Below, in pieces: positions 1 to 6,533 of a stretch of 19,107 bases of DNA (within the stretch, counting starts at the first letter, position 1; the number at the start of each line of letters is the position of its first letter). The notes beneath the pieces were generated by a model that was not told where the DNA came from, ran no database searches, and worked only from the letters and a program-made list of their open reading frames with translations. Source of the stretch: Pyrodictiaceae archaeon (GTDB lineage: Archaea > Thermoproteota > Thermoprotei_A > Sulfolobales > Pyrodictiaceae); the NCBI GenBank assembly GCA_027046105.1, contig JALTZQ010000069.1, positions 1 to 19,107 on the forward strand. Direction: 5' to 3'. The position numbers were made by a program, and so were the translations under genes.

Positions 1-722
1 AATAGAAAGTATCCGCCAACTACTATAGCAAATACTGCTATTGCGATACCTACAGCTAGCGCAGCATCATACTCCATTATCTTTCCAGCCTCAACAGTCT
101 TAACAATAGTCTTCGTAACAGTCTCCTCGATAACAGTCACGGTTGTCGTAGGTGTCGGTGTTGGTGTCTCAGTGGGTGTTGCTTCTCCAGTAGTGGTAGC
201 TGGCTCAATCGTTATCTCTTTATAGCCGTAGGAGTCTCCCTGGAAACTTCCATCACCATTTGCAGCGATTACAGCTATCTTGAATGTTACTGGCTCGGGT
301 GTATCGGGTGCTTTCCATTCAAAACTCCACTCGCGTTTTAGAGATCCATCTTTTGTATGTGTCAATAGTTCTTCGCCAAGAGGTGTTGTTGACATGAATG
401 TATTGGTTTCGTCAACTACTATTAGCTGGCCACCGCTGACCTGTACAGCGAAACCACCACAAGCCACGCCGCCGCTACAGTCGGGACCCGAGAGTATCTT
501 GACTGTTATCTTGTAGGTTTGACCTGGTTCATAGGTCTTAGGAAGGCCTTCAATAGTGAATTCTGCAGGATTCTGGTCAGCACCAGCATGGCATTGAATA
601 CACTCAAGTTGTGGTGCACCATTACTCATCGCAACTGCATATATGGCTGAATAATTATAAGCAATAATCCCTATAGCAGCCATGAAGACTAGGATGCCTA
701 GCACAGGTAGTAGTTTTCTCAT
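1..722 (-). CDS. Exported monoheme Reeler-domain-like protein (3' end beyond window)
   Basis: Open on the minus strand from ATG at 722 to the window edge; 240 codons are visible and the C-terminus is cut off. Residues 1-31 form a signal peptide or signal anchor. One haem c site CIQCH lies at residues 41-45. It is followed by a beta-rich domain (about 50-175) with the pattern LPKTYEPGQTYKITVKI and a Cys pair (PDCSGGVACGG), which I recognise as Reeler-like (reelin N-terminal fold, found in many secreted prokaryotic cytochromes). A Thr/Pro-rich linker follows (EPATTTGEATPTETPTPTPT), then a hydrophobic segment at the edge (about residues 220-240) that should anchor the protein. It is the last visible member of the same-strand cytochrome cluster, 257 bp after the previous gene. 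Likely an extracytoplasmic electron-transfer or haem-binding accessory. Domain family is moderately sure; the exact role is unknown. The best ribosome-binding site (GGTGA) is about 18 nt upstream, so the start is less certain than for its neighbours. Confidence 0.8.
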   Translation of the reverse strand, partial: MRKLLPVLGILVFMAAIGIIAYNYSAIYAVAMSNGAPQLECIQCHAGADQNPAEFTIEGLPKTYEPGQTYKITVKILSGPDCSGGVACGGFAVQVSGGQLIVVDETNTFMSTTPLGEELLTHTKDGSLKREWSFEWKAPDTPEPVTFKIAVIAANGDGSFQGDSYGYKEITIEPATTTGEATPTETPTPTPTTTVTVIEETVTKTIVKTVEAGKIMEYDAALAVGIAIAVFAIVVGGYFL

Positions 723-979
723 GCCTAGTTAACCCCGCTTCACCTTTATGCTCCTTTAACCGTAACCATTCTAAAGCCCTCGCTTTTACAACGATAAATT
801 AGCATTGTCCCTTAAATCTTCGGATTCAGAGAATTGCATTAGTTTCACTAGTCTCAAGTAAATGAGTTTGGCTGGGTAAAACATCCAAGCAGTATATTAT
901 ATTCTACGAGGAAAAGCTGTTGTACATAGTGATGAGGAAAAATGGTGTGGCTTTCCTTTCACTGTAGCTGCAGCTATCC
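723..979. other. Intergenic gap with possible promoter and T-rich terminator
   Basis: No gene is seen here. Read on the minus strand, just after the monoheme cytochrome gene, there is a T-rich run (CCATTTTTCCTC, about 936-947) that could end transcription. Nearer the Reeler gene, TTAAAGGAGCATAAAGG (about 743-759) could contain a TATA-like element for that gene. Neither is strong. Confidence 0.3.
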
Positions 980-1618
980 TTACTTTCTTCTCTCGGATAA
1001 TGCCCATGCTATGACAAAGACACCTACGGCTGCTAGGTAAAGTGCTAGACCCACAATAAATCCGCTTCTTACTAGGGACTCAGATTCTGCGATAGGATCG
1101 GGTATAGGGACTTCTGGCAGCTTCTTGTATGTTATTGTTGATGTTGGTTTAGTTTGTGTGGGTGTAGTCTTTGCTGGTTTGGGCGTTGTTTCTACTGTTG
1201 TAGGTGTTGTTTTAGTTGTTGTTTTTGGGATTGTTGGTGTTTGAGTCTCTTGTGCTGTTTTACTCTTTTTTGCCTCCTCAAATATAGCTATAAAGTAGTT
1301 GTTGAGCTCTGGTGTGACGCCTGGCATTGACTTCATTAACTCATCCCAGCTCTTCACATTGTTGAACATCTTGAAGTTTGCCGCCTCTGTAGCGACAGCT
1401 TCGTCGAGGCTCTCGTACTTTAAGGCCCACTCACGAAGCTTAGCTATAACACCATCAAAGTCTGGTGCTAGGACATTGTTGTGGCAGCTTGTACAGCCAG
1501 CTTCACTGAATAGTTTCCTAGCTTCATCCTCACTTAGACCACTAGTAGCTGAAGCCAGCCCCACGACTCCAGTAAGTACCAGTAGTGTGAGCATTAACAG
1601 CCAGTTATTACGCCTCAT
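980..1618 (-). CDS. Membrane-tethered monoheme c-type cytochrome
   Basis: A 212-residue exported cytochrome. Residues 1-24 are a signal peptide (hydrophobic core WLLMLTLLVLTGVVGLA). The haem site CTSCH is at 42-46 within EARKLFSEAGCTSCH, the usual context of small class I-type cytochrome domains. A candidate distal Met ligand is in LMKSMPGVTPELNNY near residues 100-115, where the P-x-L-T-like context resembles a cytochrome c Met loop. Residues about 122-170 are a Thr/Pro/Lys linker, and about 183-205 form a transmembrane helix ending in ERRK. I chose ATG 1618 because GGGTGG sits 6 nt upstream; an in-frame TTG at 1624 is the alternative. It lies 85 bp after nrfD on the same strand. It probably shuttles electrons between the NrfD complex and the octaheme enzyme or another partner. 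In complex III-like NrfD systems a monoheme cytochrome fills that role. Confidence 0.85.
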   Translation of the reverse strand: MRRNNWLLMLTLLVLTGVVGLASATSGLSEDEARKLFSEAGCTSCHNNVLAPDFDGVIAKLREWALKYESLDEAVATEAANFKMFNNVKSWDELMKSMPGVTPELNNYFIAIFEEAKKSKTAQETQTPTIPKTTTKTTPTTVETTPKPAKTTPTQTKPTSTITYKKLPEVPIPDPIAESESLVRSGFIVGLALYLAAVGVFVIAWALSERRK

Positions 1619-1703
1619 CTGCAACCACCCTATCGCGGAATTCCCGGGTTTATCCCCATAGGAAGTTTATCCCTAGGCCACGAAAAAACTTATGAAAGAC
1701 TTG

Positions 1704-2960
1704 TTAGTGGCTCGTCTTTCCACTGAAATAATGTATCATGACAGCTTTGAGCGCTGCCCTTGCTAGTACAAGGTACACTAGTATCCCTATTGCGTGCATA
1801 CCCACCGTTATCCCAACCTCTAATGGCGTTGGATAATATGGGTATATTTCGCCAAGGGTTCCCGGTACATAGCCTGGTATGACGATGGTCATGGTTTTTT
1901 CTGCTATTACCGCAACTACCGTTAGTGCGGACACCAACAATACACCCTCCTTCGTATTGTGGATGCGTGGCAGTATGCCTAGTATCGCAGCAGCAATACC
2001 TAGACCTATCCAAAGCCATATCAATATCGCGAGGTATGGTAGATGGTAGCCGAAGAACAATACCTCAGCCTGTGCCCTCTTTACAGGCTCTGTGGTATAC
2101 CAAAAGATCTCCTGGACTTCGCTGAACGTGAAGTACAAGCCAACTATCAATGCTCCAACGACCACGTACAAGGTTTTCTTGTAAACGCTAAAGTCTACGT
2201 GGAAGCCCTTCACGTACCTCTCTGCCAAGTATAACGCTAGTAATAGCAGGGCGGGACCACTAGCAAAGGCTGTAGCGACGAAGCGTGGTGCCATAAGTGG
2301 GCTATTCCATATTGGTCGCGCGGTTAGTGCTTGGAATATGAATGCAGTTACAGTATGTATACCTATTGCAAAAGGTGCGGCAATTATTATGAATGGCACC
2401 AGGAACTTCTTTGGCAAAGGCTTATCCTGGCGATAGTAGTGGACAGTTACCAGTAATGCTATCAGGTTTAGCAAGAGATAGGTGGTTAATACTATGAAGT
2501 CCCAGTCTAGCATTGAACGTAGATTCGGCAGCTGCGGCATCAATACTAGTGCTCTTAGGGGGCGCCCAATGTCAACCATGATTAGTAGGAGGACTGTTAC
2601 TAGTGCTGCTATAGCTTGTACTTCGCCGAAAACGGCAACCTTCACGAACTCCTTATCATTGAACACGTAAGCTGCTATACCGAATAATATGCCCGCAGCG
2701 GCGACACCAACCCAGAACACGAAGAATGATACATAGAGTCCCCATGGCACACTATCACTTAGCGCTGTTAGTATCATGCCGCCCCTATCACTGCCGAGAA
2801 ATATTGGTGCATGCTGCACGAATATCCACAGGTAGAGGCCATAGGCAGCTATCAGCACGAGTCCGATAATAGCCAGATAGTATCGTGTGCTACCCTCTAG
2901 TAGTGCTTCACGTATAACGAACTTTAGTGTCTCAAGAAACCCTCCATTCCCCTCACCCAT
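1704..2960 (-). CDS. nrfD: NrfD/PsrC-family quinol-site membrane subunit
   Basis: A 418-residue polytopic membrane protein. Hydrophobic helices begin at about residues 28, 72, 109, 151, 189, 228, 262, 306, 340 and 380, so roughly 8-10 spans. Characteristic stretches are SVPWGLYVSFFVFWVGVAAAG near the start (NrfD proteins carry a similar W-G-x-Y motif) and LNLIALLVTVHYYRQDK. Known family members (NrfD, PsrC, QrcD, ActC) hold the quinone site and have no cofactors of their own. At 418 residues it is longer than PsrC and in the range of NrfD/QrcD-type proteins. ATG 2960 is preceded by GGGTGAT at good spacing, and the gene begins 21 bp after the iron-sulfur subunit, so they are surely co-transcribed. 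It should oxidise menaquinol-type quinol and pass electrons to the iron-sulfur subunit. Direction of flow is inferred from context. Confidence 0.92.
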   Translation of the reverse strand: MGEGNGGFLETLKFVIREALLEGSTRYYLAIIGLVLIAAYGLYLWIFVQHAPIFLGSDRGGMILTALSDSVPWGLYVSFFVFWVGVAAAGILFGIAAYVFNDKEFVKVAVFGEVQAIAALVTVLLLIMVDIGRPLRALVLMPQLPNLRSMLDWDFIVLTTYLLLNLIALLVTVHYYRQDKPLPKKFLVPFIIIAAPFAIGIHTVTAFIFQALTARPIWNSPLMAPRFVATAFASGPALLLLALYLAERYVKGFHVDFSVYKKTLYVVVGALIVGLYFTFSEVQEIFWYTTEPVKRAQAEVLFFGYHLPYLAILIWLWIGLGIAAAILGILPRIHNTKEGVLLVSALTVVAVIAEKTMTIVIPGYVPGTLGEIYPYYPTPLEVGITVGMHAIGILVYLVLARAALKAVMIHYFSGKTSH

Positions 2961-2981
2961 GCACTATCACCCCACTAACAG

Positions 2982-4028
2982 CTAGCCACGGCCACCTCCC
3001 TCGGTAGTCTCTTCGGGGGAAGGTTCACGTGGGGGAGTTCTTCTTGGTCCAAAGAAGTAGAAGAATCTAGGCCTTGTACCAGCTTCGGGCTTTAATACAA
3101 AAGCGCCATATTCCTCTATGACACGACGTATAGGGCTCTCTGGGTCATTGAGATCACCAAAGACGCGTGCACCAACCGGACACACCTCAACACATGCTGG
3201 TACTCCTCCATCGCGTGTACGCTGAATACACCATGTACACTTCTCTACAACGTGTACTTGCCTCGGTATATTGCCGAGAATATGCATGTTGGGATTGATT
3301 TCGGTTACTGGCACATAGGGTTTAGCCCAGTTAAAGTACCTAGCACCATAAGGACATGCTGTCATACAGTACCGGCAACCAATACAGCGGTCGTAATCCA
3401 CGATAACTATACCGTCGGGTTCCTTCCATGTGGCGCGAACCGGGCAAACCATGACACAAGGAGGGTCCTCGCAGTGCATGCATGCAACAGGTACATAGAC
3501 CATGCCAGGTTTTGGTGCATCCTTATAGTCCATATTCGAGTAGATTATCTCCATTTCTTCTCTGGGCATCTCTAGAACCTTTATCCATTCTATGCGCAAG
3601 TTCCTACCCTGATTATTCTCCATGACACATGCGTAGGCGCAGCGGCGGCAGCCAATACACTTATTTACGTCAAGTGCCATGGCATAGCGGGTTCCTTCGC
3701 GAGGTTCAGTTGCTTTTACCTTAATCATTGAGCACCGCTTACGTGCCTCCTTACAAGCATCAGAGTCTTCGCCCATGGAGCTGCAGATCTTTTCAGCCTC
3801 AGCCTCACACCATTTACGTATCTCGGCTTCTTTCTCCAGTGCACGTTTTTCTAAGGGGCTCTTAGCGGTCTCGCGGTCTTGGAGAAGAAGATCCTCAAGC
3901 TTTACTGGTGTAAGAAGTTTCTGTAATTCTTCCCGCTTAACCGCTATAAAGGCTATTGTTGAGGTACTTGCGGCCACAGCGGCTGCTTTAAGGAATTCCC
4001 TCTTAGACTGGTCAATCTTCTCCACCAT
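2982..4028 (-). CDS. nrfC: Exported four-[4Fe-4S] ferredoxin-like subunit, NrfC/PsrB type
   Basis: A 348-residue iron-sulfur subunit with 16 Cys in four motifs: 124/127/130/134 (CIGCRRCAYAC), 183/186/191/195 (CMHCEDPPCVMVC), 215/218/221/225 (CIGCRYCMTAC) and 264/267/279/283 (CTWC...ACVEVC). This is the standard DmsB/PsrB/NrfC arrangement for four cubanes. The N-terminus SKREFLKAAAVAASTSTIAFIA looks like a Tat signal with KR in place of RR, so export folded is likely but atypical. Between the signal and the first cluster lie four extra Cys (about 74, 82, 92, 99) in a helical, charged segment, not part of the usual family pattern. The C-terminus is Pro/Gly-rich. ATG 4028 is preferred over GTG 4037 because GAGGTGA lies 5 nt before it, overlapping the stop of the tetraheme gene. 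No molybdopterin catalytic subunit is adjacent, so it probably links NrfD to the tetraheme cytochrome. Confidence 0.92.
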   Translation of the reverse strand: MVEKIDQSKREFLKAAAVAASTSTIAFIAVKREELQKLLTPVKLEDLLLQDRETAKSPLEKRALEKEAEIRKWCEAEAEKICSSMGEDSDACKEARKRCSMIKVKATEPREGTRYAMALDVNKCIGCRRCAYACVMENNQGRNLRIEWIKVLEMPREEMEIIYSNMDYKDAPKPGMVYVPVACMHCEDPPCVMVCPVRATWKEPDGIVIVDYDRCIGCRYCMTACPYGARYFNWAKPYVPVTEINPNMHILGNIPRQVHVVEKCTWCIQRTRDGGVPACVEVCPVGARVFGDLNDPESPIRRVIEEYGAFVLKPEAGTRPRFFYFFGPRRTPPREPSPEETTEGGGRG

Positions 4029-4033
4029 TGATC

Positions 4034-4705
4034 TCACCTCTCATCCCTGCTAAGAGGTAGGAAGAGGGCGCCTGCGACAAGTAGTAAACCACCTATTATG
4101 GCAGCTAATCCGCCAAAGGCTATACCTGCCTCATTGGGTGGTGGTGGTCTTATTGAGGGTTCTGGGAGTATGCTTGGTGGAGGCATTGTTGGGTCGTGGG
4201 GGTTATGGCACTCTACACAAGCCTTTGCAGGGACTGTTGTTAGATTCTTGTATTCTGGGCATATGTGAAAATCGTAGCCTACGCCCTTGTAGCCAATGAC
4301 CTTTGTTACATTTCCGTCGGGGCAGATGAAGGTCTTATTCCCGTGTACGAGGTAGTTGTAGTCAAGATACTGTCTCGGATGGCAAACTGCACATACACTA
4401 TTGGTCTTCTTAAGATCCTCTGTTGTGTGTAGTCCAGGTATATAGACTTCAGCATTATTTACTAGTTTCTGCATAGTAGGTGGTACGTGGCAGCTTGAAC
4501 AGACTAATCCGCGGTGAGCACCCTTAGTCAAATCGATACCGTGGAAGGGTACAATTTTGCGGTTCCCTGTCAGATTTAGTGCTTGGTGACATGTCACGCA
4601 GGGATAGAACTGGGATGACCCTTGTGCTTCAATCGTGGTTGATGCTAATAGTATTACTAGTATTGTAGAGAAAAGGGCTAGTACACTTACCCTGGCCCAC
4701 CTCAT
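4034..4705 (-). CDS. Tail-anchored tetraheme c-type cytochrome (NrfB-like role)
   Basis: A 223-residue exported cytochrome with four CXXCH sites at residues 36-40, 69-73, 105-109 and 163-167. Residues 1-28 are a signal peptide (VSVLALFSTILVILLASTTIEA). Two further Cys (about 128 and 149) may form a disulfide. Extra His residues (FHG, AHRG, LVHG, NPHD) are candidate distal ligands. The end is a Pro-rich linker and a transmembrane helix (about 195-217) followed by SRDER. Membrane quinol-dehydrogenase cytochromes of the NapC/NrfH family also have four haems but are anchored by an N-terminal helix, so this is not a simple NrfH. ATG 4705 has GAGGTGA 8 nt upstream; GTG 4717 is the alternative. Its stop is 5 bp before the iron-sulfur gene. 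Gene order tetraheme-FeS-NrfD matches nrfB-nrfC-nrfD, with the haem protein as electron exit. Confidence 0.88.
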   Translation of the reverse strand: MRWARVSVLALFSTILVILLASTTIEAQGSSQFYPCVTCHQALNLTGNRKIVPFHGIDLTKGAHRGLVCSSCHVPPTMQKLVNNAEVYIPGLHTTEDLKKTNSVCAVCHPRQYLDYNYLVHGNKTFICPDGNVTKVIGYKGVGYDFHICPEYKNLTTVPAKACVECHNPHDPTMPPPSILPEPSIRPPPPNEAGIAFGGLAAIIGGLLLVAGALFLPLSRDER

Positions 4706-4717
4706 CGTGTAAGTCAC

Positions 4718-4837
4718 CTCTGGCGTATCAAATGAGATGATAGTATACTCTTTAACTATTGCCTTACACTGTATTTGCCATGACTTGGGTTTGCTAGCAG
4801 ATGAGTCTAGAATTAAGTGTTAGCCCGAAAACTTTCC
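4718..4837 (-). promoter_or_regulatory. Possible promoter of the tetraheme-FeS-NrfD operon
   Basis: On the minus strand the gap holds GTTAAAGAGTATACTATC (about 4737-4754), an A/T-rich TATA-like element. A start site about 25 nt downstream would leave a leader of about 20 nt that carries the GAGGTGA ribosome-binding site. No other feature is seen. Confidence 0.35.
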
Positions 4838-6370
4838 CTACTTACCACCCTTAAAGCTAGAACGCTTGGCCTGGATCACGAGAAGAACTACAACAAACAG
4901 AATAATTGCCAAGACGAGCGTAGAGCAGGTTTCGGGAATAACATGGCAGTTCTTCTCCCCATCCATAAGGGGTGTGGTGGTCAATATGGGTTGCTGTATA
5001 GGGGGAGCGCTAATACTCGTAGGTGTAGTGCTTTCTCTTTCTTCCAAGATGCTGGGGCAAACGCGTGAAATAGTCGAGGCGGTAGAAGCATTGTATGAGG
5101 TATTAGGTATGACACCTAGCGTCTTACCACTCCTGGAGAGCCAGTCTATGGTACTCGTGTTGATGTAGGGCCATGTAGCGTTATCAGTAGCCACGGCTAC
5201 GAGAATACCGCCAATAAGTTGTTTGAGTATGTTGCGGCACTCTGCTGGTGCAAGGGAGAGCATTAACATAACCAGGTCGGGCAAAGTTATGGGCTCTCTT
5301 GGTCCAGTAGCTAGTGAGTCAATAAATAGTTTCCTAAGAGCAGCGGTATATACATCAACTTGGCAAACTTTCAGCCCTGCATACCATAGAGCACTGTGAG
5401 CCCTCATCCAGACTCCATACTGTTCATCGGCAGATAACAGACCGACAAGATACTTTTGAGCAAACTCGTATAACCTCGGCGCCTTCTCGTAAAGTGCTCG
5501 CATAGCTAGAAACTCTGCAGCAGCTTCCTGAAACCCGAAACCCCCATACAGCATGCCATGATTAAACCATCCATGCAGGGTTTCATGTGCAATTGTGTGT
5601 ACAAGCCATGCTGTAGCATCAATGCTAAATCCCGTTTTCAAATACACAACACCACCAATGCTATGAGCAGTCCCAGGAGGTAAAAACTCATGCTCACTAC
5701 TGCCCACGATAACCGCAACGGTTGGTGCACGGGGACTAGAACCCAGCCAAGACGAGGCTGCTGAACGCACAGTTACAAGAGTAGAAACAACTAGATCCAA
5801 ATCCCCCATTGAAAGACCACGCCAAGCAACGATGCTTACATTAAGCTTAGGATAGTCGAGGACACGGTAGATAGACGAATTAGCGACCACGACTCCATCA
5901 AACAAGTAGTACTTCCTAAACAACCCAGCATCAACCGTATAGGGTCCACCAACACGGCCATAACCTCTCCAATCCATACCCGTGCGTACAGCATAGCCCT
6001 CTGGAACCCTCAACTCAAAGAAAATGGCGCCATTACTAGTCTCCTCGATAGCGTCTAGCACACGAGGACACACACGGTCCAACACATAATATAAAGGTGT
6101 TACAACAAGGTCACGAGAGATACTTCTCGTCTGCAAATAATAGACATTGGGTGTAAGCACCCCTTCGCAGGAGATACCGGCTCTCCCCTCTAACACTACA
6201 TGTACTCTCCAACTATTGTTCATCAATGGTTCCTCAAAGAATAATACAAGCCTAAACCCATAACCACTGGTATCAGCTAGTACATACCAAAACATGGTTG
6301 ACGTGATTGACAAGGCTACGCCAAGTAGTAAAGCCACGTGTAAAATGGAAAATGTGTGCTCGTGTCCCAC
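4838..6370 (-). CDS. Membrane-anchored gluzincin-like zinc metallopeptidase
   Basis: A 510-residue protein with an N-terminal hydrophobic segment (about 8-31), a large extracytoplasmic domain, a Ser/Thr/Pro-rich stretch (about 440-470) and a C-terminal transmembrane helix (about 479-501) ending in QAKRSSFKGGK. The zinc motif HETLH is at 262-266 in AHETLHGWFNHG, with Glu282 and Glu286 in GFQEAAAEF as candidates for the third ligand. M1-type gluzincins have HEXXH-x18-E with W-F after the motif and an E-G-F-A-E-Y-like block. Here the W-F is kept and the spacing is 15 or 19, so it is a divergent relative rather than a standard aminopeptidase. The upstream half (residues 35-190) is beta-rich and Tyr-rich. 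GTG 6370 is supported by GAGGAGG just upstream. It sits among cytochrome genes on the same strand and may process or clear exported cytochromes; the substrate is unknown. Confidence 0.8.
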   Translation of the reverse strand: MGHEHTFSILHVALLLGVALSITSTMFWYVLADTSGYGFRLVLFFEEPLMNNSWRVHVVLEGRAGISCEGVLTPNVYYLQTRSISRDLVVTPLYYVLDRVCPRVLDAIEETSNGAIFFELRVPEGYAVRTGMDWRGYGRVGGPYTVDAGLFRKYYLFDGVVVANSSIYRVLDYPKLNVSIVAWRGLSMGDLDLVVSTLVTVRSAASSWLGSSPRAPTVAVIVGSSEHEFLPPGTAHSIGGVVYLKTGFSIDATAWLVHTIAHETLHGWFNHGMLYGGFGFQEAAAEFLAMRALYEKAPRLYEFAQKYLVGLLSADEQYGVWMRAHSALWYAGLKVCQVDVYTAALRKLFIDSLATGPREPITLPDLVMLMLSLAPAECRNILKQLIGGILVAVATDNATWPYINTSTIDWLSRSGKTLGVIPNTSYNASTASTISRVCPSILEERESTTPTSISAPPIQQPILTTTPLMDGEKNCHVIPETCSTLVLAIILFVVVLLVIQAKRSSFKGGK

Positions 6371-6403
6371 AATACCTCCTCCTCAATGGAAGCACTTGTA
6401 AGC

Positions 6404-6411
6404 ATTATAAT
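6404..6411 (-). promoter_or_regulatory. TATA-like element before the metallopeptidase gene
   Basis: Minus-strand TTATAATG lies about 34 nt before the GTG start at 6370. That spacing would place transcription start about 10 nt before the start codon, just ahead of the GGAGG ribosome-binding site. It implies the peptidase can be expressed apart from the octaheme gene. Confidence 0.35.
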
Positions 6412-6487
6412 GTATTGCGTGAAGGAGAGTTAGTGGCTTAAGACGAGTCTCCTATAGTTATCTTAAGAAGAGAGCTTTTTGGAGTAT

Positions 6488-6508
6488 GCTTTAAAAAATA
6501 GTGGGGGA
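6488..6508 (-). terminator. Probable T-tract terminator of the octaheme gene
   Basis: About 30 nt after the octaheme stop codon the minus strand reads CCCCCACTATTTTTTAAAGC. A six-T run is a typical archaeal intrinsic termination signal. No strong hairpin is seen, nor is one needed in archaea. Confidence 0.4.
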
Positions 6509-6533
6509 ACGTGTTTAGTATACAGTATTTATT

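Noticed and set aside
280..516. Plus-strand open frame of 78 codons
   Set aside because: It lies wholly inside the minus-strand Reeler-haem gene, whose translation has a signal peptide, haem site and domain pattern.
1690..2019. Minus-strand frame overlapping the end of nrfD
   Set aside because: Composition is unlike a protein of this genome, and the overlapping NrfD frame has clear membrane helices and family motifs.
2982..4028. A polysulfide/DMSO/nitrate reductase catalytic subunit paired with this iron-sulfur protein
   Set aside because: No molybdopterin-binding gene is in the window; the neighbouring gene is a tetraheme cytochrome.
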